Positions 10,328 through 49,039 of a stretch of DNA of 64,000 nt are shown piece by piece. Each line of letters starts with the position of its first letter. Positions within the stretch are counted from its first letter, which is position 1. The notes beneath the pieces were generated by a model. It worked only from the letters and a program-made list of their open reading frames with translations, did no database searches and was not told the DNA's origin. The DNA lies in the NCBI GenBank assembly GCA_948470475.1, contig OX419342.1, positions 23,995,077 to 24,059,076 on the forward strand, in the 5' to 3' direction. Position numbers and translations under genes: made by a program. Source of the stretch: Galaxea fascicularis (taxonomy: Eukaryota > Cnidaria > Anthozoa > Scleractinia > Euphylliidae).

Positions 10328-10922
10328 ATGAGCAATCAGCAAGACAGCGAAGAAAGCGGCGACCCGGCAGAATTCAAGTTTCGGTCCAGACCCCTCACAG
10401 CCAGCGGTGGAATAGAAAATGGCATTCGTTTCTTCACAACCGCCATGAGTGCTCTGGATAGAATCGAAGGCTTGCTGAGCGAGATCGAACAAACGAAAGA
10501 ATTAGTTCATCAGATGATAGGCGAGTTCAGTTTGATAGGAGGTGGAGTGAGAGTGCCGAGGATGACAACCGACGAAGGACACGCGTGTAGAAAGAAACTG
10601 CCACCTGAAGCCAAAGAGTTGGGTGAAAGAGATCGTAGTAACCCCAGGTAAAAGTAAAAGTTTCAATATTGCGTTGGTATATTCTTTGGAAAAAGGGACA
10701 TATGCGCGCGCACGACTGGATGAATACCGCGGTCATCGGCTTCGCTCTCGCTTTCTAGTGTTTCGTTCGCTGTTTTCTTGTTCTTTTTTGTCTCAAACTT
10801 AAAACTCTGATCTCCTCTTACTAACAGAATTGAAAAAGTTCAAAAACGTTCCAAGCCGAGGCGACGCAACAAAACCCTGCTAGAAATCTGTGAAGAATGG
10901 GAGAAAAAGTAAGTAGTTTACT
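10328..10922 (+). CDS. Small two-exon gene, unknown function
   Basis: Exon 1 (10328-10647) starts at MSNQQDSEE and ends CCCAG|GTAAAA in phase 2. Exon 2 (10828-10922) starts after CTAACAG, continues in phase and ends at TAA (10920-10922), giving about 135 residues. An upstream in-frame ATG at 10310 would add six residues. The protein is hydrophilic, with a likely helical or coiled segment (ALDRIEGLLSEIEQTKELVH) and a basic C-terminal part (KRSKPRRRNK). No signal peptide, membrane segment or known domain was recognised. GTAAGT at 10919 is a perfect donor overlapping the stop, so a longer isoform with further exons is possible. Both exons and the phase agreement support a real gene. Confidence 0.5.
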
Positions 10923-11499
10923 GTATTTTTACAGTTTCCCAAAATGGTCAAAGAAATTATCTCGAAAGAGTGAAAAATAAATAACTAAAGTAATAATGAA
11001 ATTTTCAATTGAATTTTTTTTCGAGAAGCAGAGAAGTTTAGCAGTATTAAAATGAAGCATTTTACCACTGAACTGCTTGTGGTTGGAACACAAGGATTAA
11101 GGGCAATATCATGGAGTTTTCCGTGTCACGGTTATTACTTGTATTCACTTGTATCCAATAGAAACCGTGGCTGAAATGATGCTCTTCACCTTGGCTCTGC
11201 GTGTGATGTCAATGAACGAATGATAAATTAAAAGGAGGAAAAAGCGCCCCCTCGCTGAGTCAGTCGATTGCCTTTTAACAATAAATTTGTGCTTATTAAT
11301 TTATGCATCAAATGACAGAACAAGCGAGATGGCCTACTGTCGCATCCCGTTCTAAATTTGAGGGCCTCGTTCTCTCCGTTTTTAATTTTAATGCACCTTA
11401 TCAACTAAGGGGTTCAATATGGAATAACCCTCAATATGAAGACATCGCCGCTTTAACGCGCACGTGTCTGCATTCTCACACCTTTAATCCTTTAACTCC

Positions 11500-11735
11500 C
11501 AGATGTAACTTCTCCTTATAATATTTTAATATAATATTTTAATACAATAATAATTATTATAATAATTAAAATAGATTGCCTAGCAGACAGCTGATAAGAA
11601 AAGACAAACGTATGAACCAGAGAGTGCTATCGTGATATAACCCCAAATTCTCAGTATCAACTAAAGTACAAGGAACTCAGTGTATAGTAACCACAAAGGA
11701 GAAATAATAATCAGATCTAGGGAGTTAGTGTAGGT
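11500..11735 (+). repeat. Dispersed repeat, copy 2 of 5
   Basis: Forward copy of the family also seen at 29590-29770 and 38985-39185, with an extra AT-rich stretch (ATAATATTTTAAT repeats) near its 5' end. Confidence 0.5.
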
Positions 11736-12810
11736 AATTGCATGGGACCGAGTGAAATTAAGGATTTTCATCACTTGTGTTTTCAGAAGGTGCCGAAATT
11801 GCCCTGGTCACGCGTGGAGGGAATTTGCCTCTTAAAAAGTCGCACCATAGATTGTGTACTGATTGAGTAAGATACTCGAAAGTGTCTCGTTGATGTTTGT
11901 TTGTACTGCCTTCAGTGCTGTTGACGCTGATATTTTAGGTTACTTTTCAGGAACCCGAGAGGATTCGACAAGTAAATGAATTCAATTGAGCTTATGAAAA
12001 TCCTGGTTACCCTGCACCATTAAAGTATTTTTATCATTACTCCTTACATCAATGACACATACCGGAAAAGCAAGGCATCTAGATGGGAGAGTGTTTCATG
12101 TTCTGACATATAACTGAATTACCGAAGTAGATTCAAGGCCCAAGAGAAGAGTTCTGATGTTATCATCCATGAATACATCAATTTAACGATATTACGACTA
12201 AGTTTTGTTTACATTATTGTAGATCTTGTAAGACCAAACAATGTGAACAATAAAAAGTGTCGCACTTTGGTACGTCTAATATTTGATTTATCGACTGTTC
12301 TTTTAGAATCATGATATTTTATAACTACTTACAATCTATGGCAGTAGGTGGGTCTCTTTATCACCGCCATATTAGTGCCCAGGTTGGTTTCTTGCTATTG
12401 ATCCACCCCTCCCGCCCCCTCTCCTGAAATTTTGGAAGTTAAAAAACAGTTTTACCAAAAATATATACTTAAAACAAATCCATGTGCAACAATCAGTGTT
12501 CCGCGCTCAAAGTGCCTTTTCACAACCTGTTTTGTTCATTTATTTCCAGTCCCTTTTCCCCTCCAATAGTAACTTGTTTTAACAACAACATCGAAGGGAG
12601 TTTTTAAGATAACCACGACGAGCGGTTTTTCAGGTCGTTTAGCGAATGACAACCGGAAATCGCGTGAAAACAGTTGCTATTCCAACTCGCTTTAAGCGAG
12701 TGGTCAAATTTCAATAGAATTCTCATTAAATTTAAGCCACCAAACCAGGTAGCTTAAGCGAGTGGGTAACTAATTCCGGGTCGTGAAGAGTCACTTGCGG
12801 TTATTCAAAT
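11736..12810. other. Gene-free AT-rich stretch
   Basis: No sustained reading frame, RNA gene or inverted-repeat element that I can support. Confidence 0.4.
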
Positions 12811-13179
12811 TAGGTGGTGTTTACATGATACCGGGGTGACTTTCATCTCAGCGACAGTTCACCCCGGTTCCCTCTTGTGGCTCTGTATTTGATTACATGA
12901 TGCCACCACAAAATCACGGTCATGCCGGCGCGAGTCATACCGGCGCGAGCTCACCCCGATACTTGTGCCGGAGCGAGATTTTCATCCCGGCACGAAAATT
13001 CATTCCGGTGTCATGTAAACGCGGTATGACTGTTCGTTTCATATTCATTGAAGTTTTATCAATTTTACGGCACTATAAGACTCGCACCCCAATAAACACG
13101 GTTTTATGTAAACACGGTGCAACTTTTCATCTCGCCTCGGAATGAAAGTCGCGCCGGTATCATGTAAACAACCCCTTAG
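12811..13179. mobile_element. MITE with TIRs
   Basis: The left end GGTGGTGTTTACATGATACC and the right end GGTATCATGTAAACAACCCC are inverted repeats. The interior repeats short forms of CCGGCGCGAG and CCGGTGTCATGTAAACGCGG. No coding potential is seen. Confidence 0.65.
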
Positions 13180-13993
13180 AAATACAACAGGCGTGCTATT
13201 TTTATTCGTTTGGATCTCCTGACGCATATTATTCAAATTGATGTATTGGCACTTGCTCTCGCCTCATTTTATCTTACCCGTGAAAACACGTATCCTTTTT
13301 AAGTCGCTTATAACCACTTTCAGGAATGTTAAGCGAGAAAAATTTGTACAGGAAATTAGCATATCAGCGTGACATGAATTGATATGCCTGTACCAATTAT
13401 ACATAAAGCACGATTTGTCTTGTGTTGCCTCAGTGGCCAGCCAAACATTGTTCAAGTTAACAAGATTGATGATACCTTTGTAATTAAGATCAAGTAGAAG
13501 TGAAATACCCACAATCAGCTTGGCTGAGCGGCGCTTCCTTGCTTTGGTTGCCATAGTAACACGAACTTGGCTCCCGGGTTTCCTTTGTTTTGCTGAAGCT
13601 CAGTACCACCTGAGAAATGATAAATCTAAAATGTCAACGATGCACCAAAATAGCAAAACAATCATATTCATTAGTCAAAATATGTATTATATATTAGCAT
13701 TTTCACCAGTTCTTTCTTTTTTGCAGTGTATGACGTAAATGACGACTCGCTATTCTTTAATACTTGATTGTGACCTCTTCGGTCTTTAAGCATTGGCAGT
13801 CTGAACAGGCAAAATTATCAAACAAAACTGAGACAGAAACGAACTGCTATTTCGAATTGTTGGAAGCTTCAAGGTAAGTCAGTTTATATTTTTGTATTTA
13901 GTTTACTTTGTTTGCTTGTTTTTGTGCTATCAACCCCCTGCATACATTTAACTTAAATTCAGTATAACCCGTTTTGCACTTTTTAAGCAATTA

Positions 13994-14815
13994 ATTAGAT
14001 GAAACTGGACGTTTCTGATTGCAAGTCAACACTAGTTTATCCTCTAGCTGGTTTTACTACTAAACGTTTAAATTTTCCTTGTCCCCTAGCAAGCTGAGCT
14101 GTTTACTGAAACTTTGTAATTTATTGTACAGAATTGTTCATTGAATGACTGCTTTGTAACTCATTCACTTTACACTCCGTCAGGTCGCCATGAAATGTCC
14201 TTTATTTCAGTCGACAATTATCAGAAGGCGACAAGTTTGTTTCATAATCATGCATCAGTATGGTAGTCAAAACATGCATGCCTTTCACACTACAGGGGCA
14301 CCCAACGAGAAACTTTGATGAAATATCTGTTCGGGAGAGTCTACCCGTTCTAAGGCTTTCGGATAATGCATTGCCAAAAAGAATTAGACGAAACGGGACG
14401 TTTCTGATTGCAAGTGAACACTAGTTTATCCTCTAGCTGGTTTTGCTTTCAAAAAAAGGAATCGAAATACTAAACTGGTATTTTAACTGGGAAAGAAACG
14501 ATCAAATTTTCCTTTTCCCCTAGCAAGCTGAGCTGTTTACTGAAACTTTGTAATTTATTGTACAGAATTGTTCATTGAATGACTGCTTTGTAACTCATTC
14601 ACTTTACACTCCGTCAGGTCGCTATAAAATGTCCTTTATTTCAGTCGACAATTATCAGAAGGCGACAAGTTTGTTTCATAATCATGCATCAGTATGGTAG
14701 TCAAAACATGCATGCCTTTCACACTACAGGGGCACCCAACGAGAAACTTTGATGAAATATCTGTTCGGGAGAGTCTACCCGTTCTAAAACTTTCGGGTAA
14801 TGCATTGCCAAAAAG
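13994..14815 (+). repeat. Tandem duplication, two units of about 390-430 bases
   Basis: Unit 1 (13994-14381) and unit 2 (14383-14815) are near-identical from GACGTTTCTGATTGCAAGT to GCATTGCCAAAAAG. Unit 2 has about 45 extra bases near its start, where unit 1 has a shorter stretch around ACTACTAAACG. The close match suggests a young duplication. No coding frame spans it. Confidence 0.8.
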
Positions 14816-14824
14816 TTACTGATT

Positions 14825-15241
14825 CAGGCCATCTGACAGGGTGCGATAAAAAATCAGAAATTGTGCGATATTTTCAGCCTAGATTGTGCGATAAGAAAGG
14901 CTGACTATTATGCGGCAAATTATGCAAATTATGCGATTTTTTCCAGGCCCTGGACCTCCCAAAAACGAAAATAACGCCGGGAACTTCGATTGTTTGTGAA
15001 ATTCGATGGTTTTAGAACGTTTCTTGGGCTTTTTCGAAAGTAAATTGTCTTGAAAATAAGTACAGACGAGGAATTTTTTCAGATAAGGCATTCATTTATG
15101 GTTTATTTTTTAAGAATTGTGCGATTTTTTATGAATTAAGTGATTTTTTATGAATTGTGCGATCGGATGCGATGGATGCGATGGATGCGATTTGAGGTCA
15201 ATTGTGCGAAATCGCACCAACGGGTAATATCAGATGGCCTG
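14825..15241. mobile_element. MITE with TIRs
   Basis: CAGGCCATCTGA at the left and TCAGATGGCCTG at the right are perfect inverted ends. The interior is dominated by TTGTGCGAT-type repeats, with a short GATGCGATG tandem run near the right end. Confidence 0.7.
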
Positions 15242-16954
15242 CTGATTTCTTAACTAAAACATCACCTAATACAATTAAGCAAATAGTTCGCAGAGAAGTT
15301 CTTCGAAGGTGACATTCAGCTAGCAATTTCTGAAATGAAGAAATCATTCCCTAAAATTCTCGGGCACTTCAGTTTTCAGCTAAGAAATCCGTTAATCCTT
15401 AAACAGTCTTTTTTTTTTGGCTTAATTTGCTCGTTGGGTGCACCTGACACTAGAAAGCAGACGTTTTGCTGTGTCGTCTATTTTGTTTGTATCCTGTCTG
15501 GGAACTACATAGACCCGCTATTTCTTAAATGCAATGATTGAGTTCTCGCTTTGTTTTCATTTCTACACGGACAACAATTCTACCCGGTATTACAGCGGTT
15601 TAACACGAAAAATCGATATTGATTTAACGCCTTTTGGTGGATTATTTCCAGACCACTGTCTGCATGCAATATAAACATCCGTTACTTCATTCTTTGAGAA
15701 TGTGAAATGTTTTGAAGTACTGTTCAAGAAAATACTGCTTTTGACTGATACGTTCAACATACGCCTTTATTAATTTTTTGGCAAGAAGTCATCCGAAGGG
15801 GTACAAGTTAATAATCAAAACGGTATTGACCAAGGAGGCGGTCGGGCTGAAAATTACCTTTGATAACTCATTACTTCGCGGTTCGCGCGCAAGGTCACTC
15901 AACACCGATACGACAATAACAGCTAAGATTTATCGTTTATCATATTTTGACACCAGTTATCAGGACACTGGGATAGTATCAAGGAGTTTTCAAGATCAAG
16001 GACGTTTTAGGGTAAGTAATATTCACACTCCTAGAACTGCATTGTCGTAATGGTAATCTTTCGAGGTCTTGCGTGTTAAAATTCACTAAACGTCAGTAAT
16101 GCCGCGTTTAGGATTAGCTGAAACACAAGAACGCTCAGCGGGCCTCTTAGTGTTGTTATTTACTTAACTTTGAAAAGCTAATTTCTTGGCTGGATCCAGT
16201 TATAAACAGTGAATAGAACTGAAGAAAAGACTCATAACAAGCTTAAGTCAGTAAAACTGTAGGAACAAACATCGAACAAACAAAAATAATGTTGTATGGA
16301 ACACCTTCGTGTTCATTGTCTCGCTGGTTTGGACACGGTTAGCTGCTGACTCGGACAGTTCTACTAATTCTACTTTTCGTTATGTTATAATAAGAAGTTC
16401 AGTAGGGACCAGTGAGACCCCAGAACTTCAGTAACTCAACTTACACTAATTTTGTAGAAATGTTTTCAGCTTGTCAGTATCGAACACAATGTTTTGAAAA
16501 CCACTGGCAAACTCACATTCCATGATCATAGAAAATGACAGTGACTATGAGCCATTGAATTATAAGCCACCTGCGGGTATATGGCTTTGATTCCTTCGTT
16601 AGAAACCGTCATTGAGAGCTCCTGGACAGAACACGACACTCGCGTAACAGTAAAGCTTTTGCACGAAGGGTCAAATCTCAGACCAAATTATGATCCTCAC
16701 TTTCTGTGTATCTTTTGTTAGTCTCTTGTAGTATCTAAAATTTTTCTTTTTCGTCTTGGCCATGAATTCTCGGTTCTTACTCGGCCAAAACCCAGATATT
16801 GTACTATTTCAGCTCAAATAGTCATTTATTAGACAATTCTTAAAACAGCAAATCCAAATTTCAAAGTCTGTAAAATTTATCCTCCCGAAGCATCTTCCTG
16901 CACGGTATGATCTTCAACAATTCACTTATGTCTGCGGTTTGGCTTCGATTATTT
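15242..16954. other. Gene-free stretch
   Basis: No gene, RNA or clear repeat structure is supported. A short open stretch at 15778-16050 has no recognisable domain or initiation context. Confidence 0.4.
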
Positions 16955-17625
16955 TAAGGCCGATTTACACGGTACGATTTTTGCTTACGACTGTCGTATG
17001 CAACTTCTGTAACGCGTGCTGCTCGCGCCATGCAAGATAGGGAGCCTTAGCAACGAGGACGGTCACGGCACCGAGAATGCCATAAAACAATAGGCTTAGT
17101 GACCAAAAAACAATCGCTCTGCACGTGCATTTTACAGTTTTGTACATTTCTTTGCCGTCATCTGCAAAACAACAACGTTAAATGACCAAAATTTTAGGTT
17201 TTCTCGGGAACGCGAGCGCATGACGGTTAATTTCTGTTTCTTTTTTCTTACTTTAACGCCGTTTGTAGAAATTTAGACCGTAGACAGTTCCTCAGCATTT
17301 TCCCTGTTAAACAAATTGAAATAATCGCGAAAGAGTGAGAAAACCGAGAAGTAACGTTTTGCCGATGATGTTTTCGTTGCCTTCGCCGTTGTCGCTGCTA
17401 AAACTCCCTAATATCGTATACGACACTTGTCATTCAATAAATCTATAACTACGACTGTCGTATATGGTTTTAAACTGACATGTTTCAAAATCCTACGACA
17501 AATTTTAGGCCGCGTGCCTCTGTGGTAGAGACGTTATAGGAGCATTCACACGGCACAACTTTGTTCAACGTTGTGTCTCATACGCCAAGACGTGCGACAA
17601 ATCGTACCGTCTAAATAGGCCCTTT
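16955..17625. mobile_element. MITE with TIRs
   Basis: The left arm AAGGCCGATTTACACGGTACGATTT and the right arm AAATCGTACCGTCTAAATAGGCC are imperfect inverted repeats. TACGACTGTCGTAT-type palindromes recur inside. Confidence 0.6.
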
Positions 17626-17679
17626 GAGAGAAATTAGGTTGTATTTTGGAAATTGAGGGAACGGCCTTCTGTCGCTTTT

Positions 17680-18040
17680 AAGGTCCCGTTCACACGTATC
17701 CGGAGATATTTGCAAACGGAGATTTTTTTTCCGTATTTGAAGAAATCTCTGTCCACACGTAGCGTATTCAAATCGTATTTGCCCTTCTACGGCATGGTTA
17801 GAATACGCTAGCCGTCCGGACAGAGTATGCGCGCGCATGCGTTCAGTCTTTATAGTACCACGAGCCTCTGACGTCATCGTATTCAAAAACCTCCGTTTGT
17901 TGTCCGTCCAAACGAATACGATAAGCCGGCGTTTTCACAAATATCCAGTCTGGAGAGCGTATTCGGTTACCTGGTTACGTGTGGACAGAATGCGAAAACG
18001 GAGAAAAAAAATATACCCGGATACGTGTGGACGGGGACTA
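17680..18040. mobile_element. MITE with TIRs, 'CCGTNCACACGTATCCGG' type
   Basis: The left end AAGGTCCCGTTCACACGTATCCGG and the right end CCGGATACGTGTGGACGGGGACT are inverted repeats, and the interior has subterminal GCGTATTC motifs. A related element is at 27800-28221. Confidence 0.7.
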
Positions 18041-18345
18041 AGACTACCATGTTGTCTTTTTCACCGCCGGTTTTTCCTTATTAGTGAAACAGCAATGCCT
18101 TCGGCTTTAAGGAATAGATGCCTAGCGTTATGAACTTCACTGGTTAGCGAGTGTCCGAGATGTTCAACAGAAAAGATCAATCGATCAATCGAGCGAAACT
18201 GAGTGGAAGGAGTGAAAATCAGCCCTACACCAAAAACTCTGAAACTGGCAGTGTTCGAGAAATGAATGGATTTAAAGCATTGTTTGTCAGGTATCTTACG
18301 AGTCCAAAACAAATGCTTCGGTGGCTACTTATTAGACCTTATTAG

Positions 18346-18475
18346 GTAACTCAAGCAACAAGAAAATCTGCGACTGCGACGTCAAGCGGATTCAAGGTTT
18401 CCTTCCGGAGGAAACTCAAGCAGCAGGAAAATCTGCGGCTGCGACTTCAACCGGATTCAAAGTTTCCCTCCGGTG
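18346..18475 (+). repeat. Direct repeat, two units of 65 bases
   Basis: AACTCAAGCA.CA.GAAAATCTGCG.CTGCGAC followed by CGGATTCAA and TTTCC.TCCGG occurs twice in a row, with several differences. No function is evident. Confidence 0.7.
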
Positions 18476-19639
18476 GATGGCATACTTTAAGTTCAGTGAT
18501 GCAGTCGTGAAAATAAAATAAATTTATTGTTTCGGCCTTCCTCTCTGACAAGGTCACGTGAAAACTAACAAAAAGATTCTGCAATGAAACTCCGAATAAA
18601 ACATGTTTTGTGCAACACACAGTAAGATATATTTTCTGCTACCTCTCCCTTGTCCAAGACTGCCAGCGGAAAGATTATCTTGAACAAAAGCAAACTACTC
18701 ATTTTTCACTCGGTTGTCCAGAGCTCTCATCAGCAACATTTAATCACTCAAATAATTCGGTTTTGATGGAGTTATTTTCATCGGACAGATTTTAATGCAG
18801 CATTGGGGCTTAATTGTTTGAAATAAATTCCATAGTGAACTACCAGCGCAATATTTAACCGGCTCAAGTAAGAGTCGCATAATCTCAAGAAATATGACAA
18901 TATTTCTCAAGCCGAAGGTATAATATCTTTTTACTGTGATATTTTCTTCGAGCTTTGAAATCTTGCAGCTGAAAGTGAAAGTCAAGCTATGTTCTCTGTG
19001 CTCTGTAGCAAATATAGTGGCCCATGATTGGCAACGGGCAAGTTTTAAATAGACATCAGTTTTCGTTTTTCTCTACGTGAACTGAGGATACTTGCTAAAA
19101 ACATGTAAGATATATAACGTCTCCTAGAGTGTGTTCAAGAGGAAAACAGATCACCAAGAATTTACGGAATTTTTTAAACGCTGTGATACAGGAATTGGTT
19201 AATGTCGATTTAATACTGGCTGGTTCAGGTAAAATTAATGTAATAGTGATTTATTTATTTATTTGACTAATTGTTCGTAACTGTACAAGATAAAATGTCG
19301 TGCTATAAGATCCAGTATCTAACTTGATTTCCTTCATTGATCGCTTTTGAACTAAACCGTCTGTCAGGCTGTTGCGATCTTTTCCTTTTGGCAAGTTATT
19401 AACATTGTAAGAATTTTCTGATGCATTAATCAGTATAACGTGAACTTAAAACGAGGATATTGATTGAAACTTGCCAGTAGAATGGCTTAGCGTTTATGCT
19501 TGCGCTATGTTTGCTTCACAATTGGGAACTGGCGTGAAATAAGCACAAATGAGAATTCAACCGTCCGCCATCTTGTTTCTCCACCGACATGCGTTTACTT
19601 CGCAAATTCAACGTTAGGTTTGAAATACGGTTTTTGTAA

Positions 19640-19795
19640 AGAAGGGAAAATCGGAGTACCCGGAGAAAAACCTCTCGGAGCAAAGCAGAGAACCAACAAA
19701 CTCAGCCCACCTAAGACGCCGAGTCCGGGAATCGAACCTGGGAACGGCGAGCATGCTCCGCCAACAAACAACTCATGTGCTAACTGAGAATTTCG
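19640..19795 (-). mobile_element. tRNA-like SINE fragment
   Basis: On the minus strand it reads AGTTAGCACATGAG, then GGTTCGATTCCCGGACTCGG, which is a B-box-like segment. A C/G-rich body with CCGAGAGGTTTTTCTCCGGG follows. No second copy is present in the window, so the family assignment is by style only. Confidence 0.45.
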
Positions 19796-20250
19796 AACCT
19801 GAGGCAAAATTTTATAAGCTGCCAATTTTCACCCTTCATGTGTATTTCGTCAGTGCTTGTTGTGGGTGTCGTCTTTATTGGTATTTTTTCCCTAAGATTC
19901 TAACTGAACGCTTATATGTGGCATTATTGACAAGACAGTGGTGCCGAGTGGTAGGGCTTCAGTAATATTATCCCCGTTTTGGATTTCCACTGATTTCCTC
20001 GGATTTCCTGCATACTAATTTGGATTTCCGTACTCCAACAATTTGGATTTCCTGTATACTAATAAGTGGATAGGTTTATTAATGAATGTCACCATACCAC
20101 AATAAAGGCTTTTCCAGACCTGTCCGCTATTCTGAACCCTGATTGGCTCATATAGAATCTACTATGTTTTTATCTGACCTCTCAGCTTTGGCGACGAGAG
20201 AGAGAATAAAGTCTAAGCTAACTGGTCGGGTTTTCCGCTCCGTTTGTAAA

Positions 20251-20526
20251 GGTCAAGTAATACGGGCAACATTTTCTTTCAACTTGTCGCGCAACATTGT
20301 TGCGTTGCAAGTTGAAAAGCGATTTTTGCCCGTATTACCGTTTGTTGCAAAAAGTAGAACTCGGGTCTACTTTGCGCAACATGTTGCCACAACTTGCAAT
20401 TCTGAAATTGTTGCGTGACAAGTTGAACACGCAAAGCGGTAATACGGGCAAAAATCGCTTTTCAACTTGCAACGCAACAATGTTGCGCGACAAGTTGAAA
20501 GAAAATGTTGCCCGTATTACTTGGCC
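20251..20526. mobile_element. Long palindromic MITE
   Basis: The left arm GGTCAAGTAATACGGGCAACA and its exact-style inverse TGTTGCCCGTATTACTTGGCC close a hairpin-like element of about 275 bases. Arms of about 90 bases hold CAACTTGTCGCGCAACATTGTTGCG. The centre is short and holds GCGCAACATGTTGCC. Confidence 0.75.
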
Positions 20527-20990
20527 TTACACGCGCGTTATGCAAAACTGATCTCAACTCTGCTCTCAACCCTATATTTGCATACAAACTCTAACAGAAA
20601 AGCCCATGGGACAGCTCTACCATTGAAATAACAACAATAGACGTTCACAGCGATCAACTGAACAATACGTTCTTAAGTGACTTTATTGCCTTCCACTGAC
20701 AAATACAAAAATAATTCAAATACACAGAGATTTGAAATGAATTTATTGATAAAAATTATATTAAAAAGAAAAACTTTTTCTGGCTGTTTATTTCCCTCTC
20801 TGCGTAGCGATCCAACAGTGTGCATGCATGCAACTACGAATCATCGAACGAATGACTAGCAGGAAACGCAATCGATCTGTGCAATATTAAACCGTCTCGC
20901 TTATCTTAATGGCCTGTAATCACGAGAAAATCAGAAAGCCTTGTGATTACCAGTCTAGAAGAGTTGTATATACCGACCTTTGAACTTAAT

Positions 20991-21566
20991 GCACTTATCA
21001 TTGGCTTTCCCTGGGGTTGACCCTCGGGACACCCCCGGAAACACCCGGGAATACGCGGGGAATGGTACATTTTAAACAATTTTTTGGGCGCGCGGGGTGG
21101 GGACATTAGTTTAGTTTGGAAACGAACGCGTCAGACCTCAGGGATGCACCCCCGGTATTTGGTCGACAGTGGTCAGCGGTACTTTTTTTTAAAAATCCCG
21201 GATGAACAGCTTGCCGTCATTTGTATTCCAAAGCCTGGGATGTTTTACGAAGGTAAACTGAAAGTCTGTTATCCTCAGGTTTACGATTAAGTGTGATAAG
21301 CAAGGGCCACGGTATCACATTTGGTCTCATGGATGCTGCGTGAAGATTAGTGCTAGAAGAGCAAAAAAAATAGACAGATATATCTGTTATTACGGCAAAA
21401 TGTAAATAAGGGTATTCTGGCTCCTAAGACCCTGGCCGGGGAGGGGGATTCGGCGTGAATTTTATGCCCTATATCCCGAGGATTTAGTAGGCTTTTGTTT
21501 GAGCTTGAAAACAAGTCCCCGGGGAAGTCCTGGGGGTCAACCCCAGGGAAAGCCAATGACAAGTGC
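20991..21566. mobile_element. TIR element
   Basis: Inverted ends GCACTTATCATTGGCTTTCC and GGAAAGCCAATGACAAGTGC run on into CCTGGGGTTGACCC / GGGTCAACCCCAGG, giving arms of about 40 bases. The interior is G/C-rich near the left arm (CCCCGGAAACACCC). No transposase was recognised. Confidence 0.7.
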
Positions 21567-22263
21567 AAAACAGCTGGAGTTGCGGCCAACTAGAATGAGA
21601 GATGATGCTGTTTGGCTTATGTAGTTCACACAGGTGGAAGCAATTAACGAATGCTTTTCAGATTTACGTCTTTTGCCATTAAACCTAAGTTCGAAATGTG
21701 AGGTCAAGAACTACGTCAGCAGCCGAAATTGGTATCAAGAGGAACTTTGAATGATTACTGCGTTTTATTATGAAGGTCTTTCAGTAAACAACAACGTGAT
21801 GTAAAACATTTTAAAAGTAGCTGTAAAAAAAAGCTGTTAGAAGCTTGCTGTTGACAGAAGAGCGGTGAACTGTAGAATTCACCAGTGAAAAAAAAAATGA
21901 AGCTCCATATGCCAGACATATGAGTTTAATAAAATTAACGAAAGTGGCATTTACCATAATTTCTATTCTACTGATCGATTTAAACTCTTCAACTAGGTCA
22001 AAGGCATTTGCCCAGACTAACCTCTGTCGTTTATTTTTAAAGATGATACTGTTATGATAGTTTCATTAGTATTTCTTGTATTCTTTCTCACCTTAATCTT
22101 GTGTAAACTTTAAAGTTATGCAAACAGGTCTGCGTGGGCATGCGCTAGCTACCCACGCATTCTCTGACATATCACTTGACCTTCTTTTGCAGTTATGAAA
22201 TGATAAAATTACAAGTAACCACAATCACATATTTATGTACCTAAACGGGCGCAAAGCTTCGGG

Positions 22264-47734
<25,471 letters not shown>

Positions 47735-47814
47735 CTGCGCATGCTCATTGCGGTTCAGGAGATTAACCACTTGTTTAAAATATAGAATGCAAATTTAAAA
47801 AAAATGTAACAAAT

Positions 47815-48015
47815 GACTCTTTAACTCCAAGATCTGATTGTTAATTCTCCTTTCTATGTGCTGTCCACTTCCTTGTATATTAGTTAAGAGAATTTGGGTT
47901 ACATGAAATTACACTCTGGCTGATAAATTTGTCAATTCTCATTACCTGTCTGGTGGACAATGTATTGATGTTATAAGGAGAAGGTACATGCTGATAACCT
48001 CTGGAAGTTAAAGGG
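47815..48015 (-). repeat. Dispersed repeat, copy 5 of 5
   Basis: Reverse copy in the 3' flank of copy B, homologous by duplication to 5260-5465. Confidence 0.55.
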
Positions 48016-48127
48016 TTAACAGTGCCGGCTTGAGTTTTAGTTGACCCCGAGGGTATCAAAATGTTTAGCTGTTTCCCTGAAATGCTGATGCTTTTCTGTG
48101 TTGTTAGACAGCGCCTGGGGTCAAAGA

Positions 48128-48133
48128 AATAAA
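48128..48133 (+). promoter_or_regulatory. Likely poly(A) signal of copy B
   Basis: AATAAA lies 394 bases after the stop, followed by G/T-rich sequence (GTTGTTA, then GTGTTGTATGTC). At the matching place after copy A (about 5571-5576) the hexamer has become CATATA. It falls close to the dispersed repeat, so an earlier site cannot be excluded. Confidence 0.45.
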
Positions 48134-49039
48134 GTTGTTATTTATAACTTCTCCAAGTGTTGTATGTCAATGGTTTTAACCTGCGCCGCAGACGAGGGTC
48201 ATATTAGGCAAGCTGAGTCCCTGGTACCCACTGGAGGAGATGAGTGTATAGAGCGGAGAAGGACAGCTTGGAGGGCCTAGGCAACACTTAATTAAATGTA
48301 AGATATAAAATCGATATGTTTTTTTAGTTGACCCGAGCTCAAGGTGGCCATGATACTCATGCTACTTAATGACCTATACTCGTGCCGAAAAATTCCTTGA
48401 AATATAGGAGAAAGATATCAATCGATTTTTGCAAGAAAAGTCATTTGTAGTACATTTTTGGTCATCGCCTCAAGTTTGAAAAATGTAATCCTTAACAGAA
48501 GAAGAGAGTATTTAGGGCCTGTTTACATGGAGGGAGGGTCCCTCAGCTAACGGAGCTACCCTGGGAGAGCCAAACGCATTGAAGCGTTTATTTACAGGCT
48601 AGGCAGGGCAACCCGCCTTCCCGAGGGGCCCTTCTAGGATGGCTATCTTTTTGTCATGTAAACGGTTTCTGCCGGGTAGCTTTTAACGCTAACTGCCATT
48701 GGTGACCACGCGCAGTTAGTAGAGAGCAGAATAATAGCTCCACACACTGAAAAGCGGAATGAATAATGTTGCATGTAGAAGACGGGCTATGTTTTAACAC
48801 TCCTGGGTAGGGTAGCCCAGTTAGCCGGGGCACCTTGCTTCCATGCAAACAGGGCATCAGTCTCACTGCTGTAACACAGTCCTGAGGAATGAAACTGGTT
48901 CATTATTTTTGGGTTTAACTTGATGTAAAGATATGGTTAGCATCTTACAGCGGACCGAAATTAAACGCCGTTAGCTTCAACCTCGTTCCTAGGTGAAAGA
49001 CCCGACGGGAACGAGGTTTGCTTAACTTACCGTAAAAGC

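Noticed and set aside
13513..13554. First exon of a minus-strand gene (ATG then a basic stretch and a GTGGGT donor)
   Set aside because: Only 14 codons long, with no recognisable partner exon on that strand.
15778..16050. Small protein gene
   Set aside because: Open by chance length only, with no domain, no splice partner and no initiation context.
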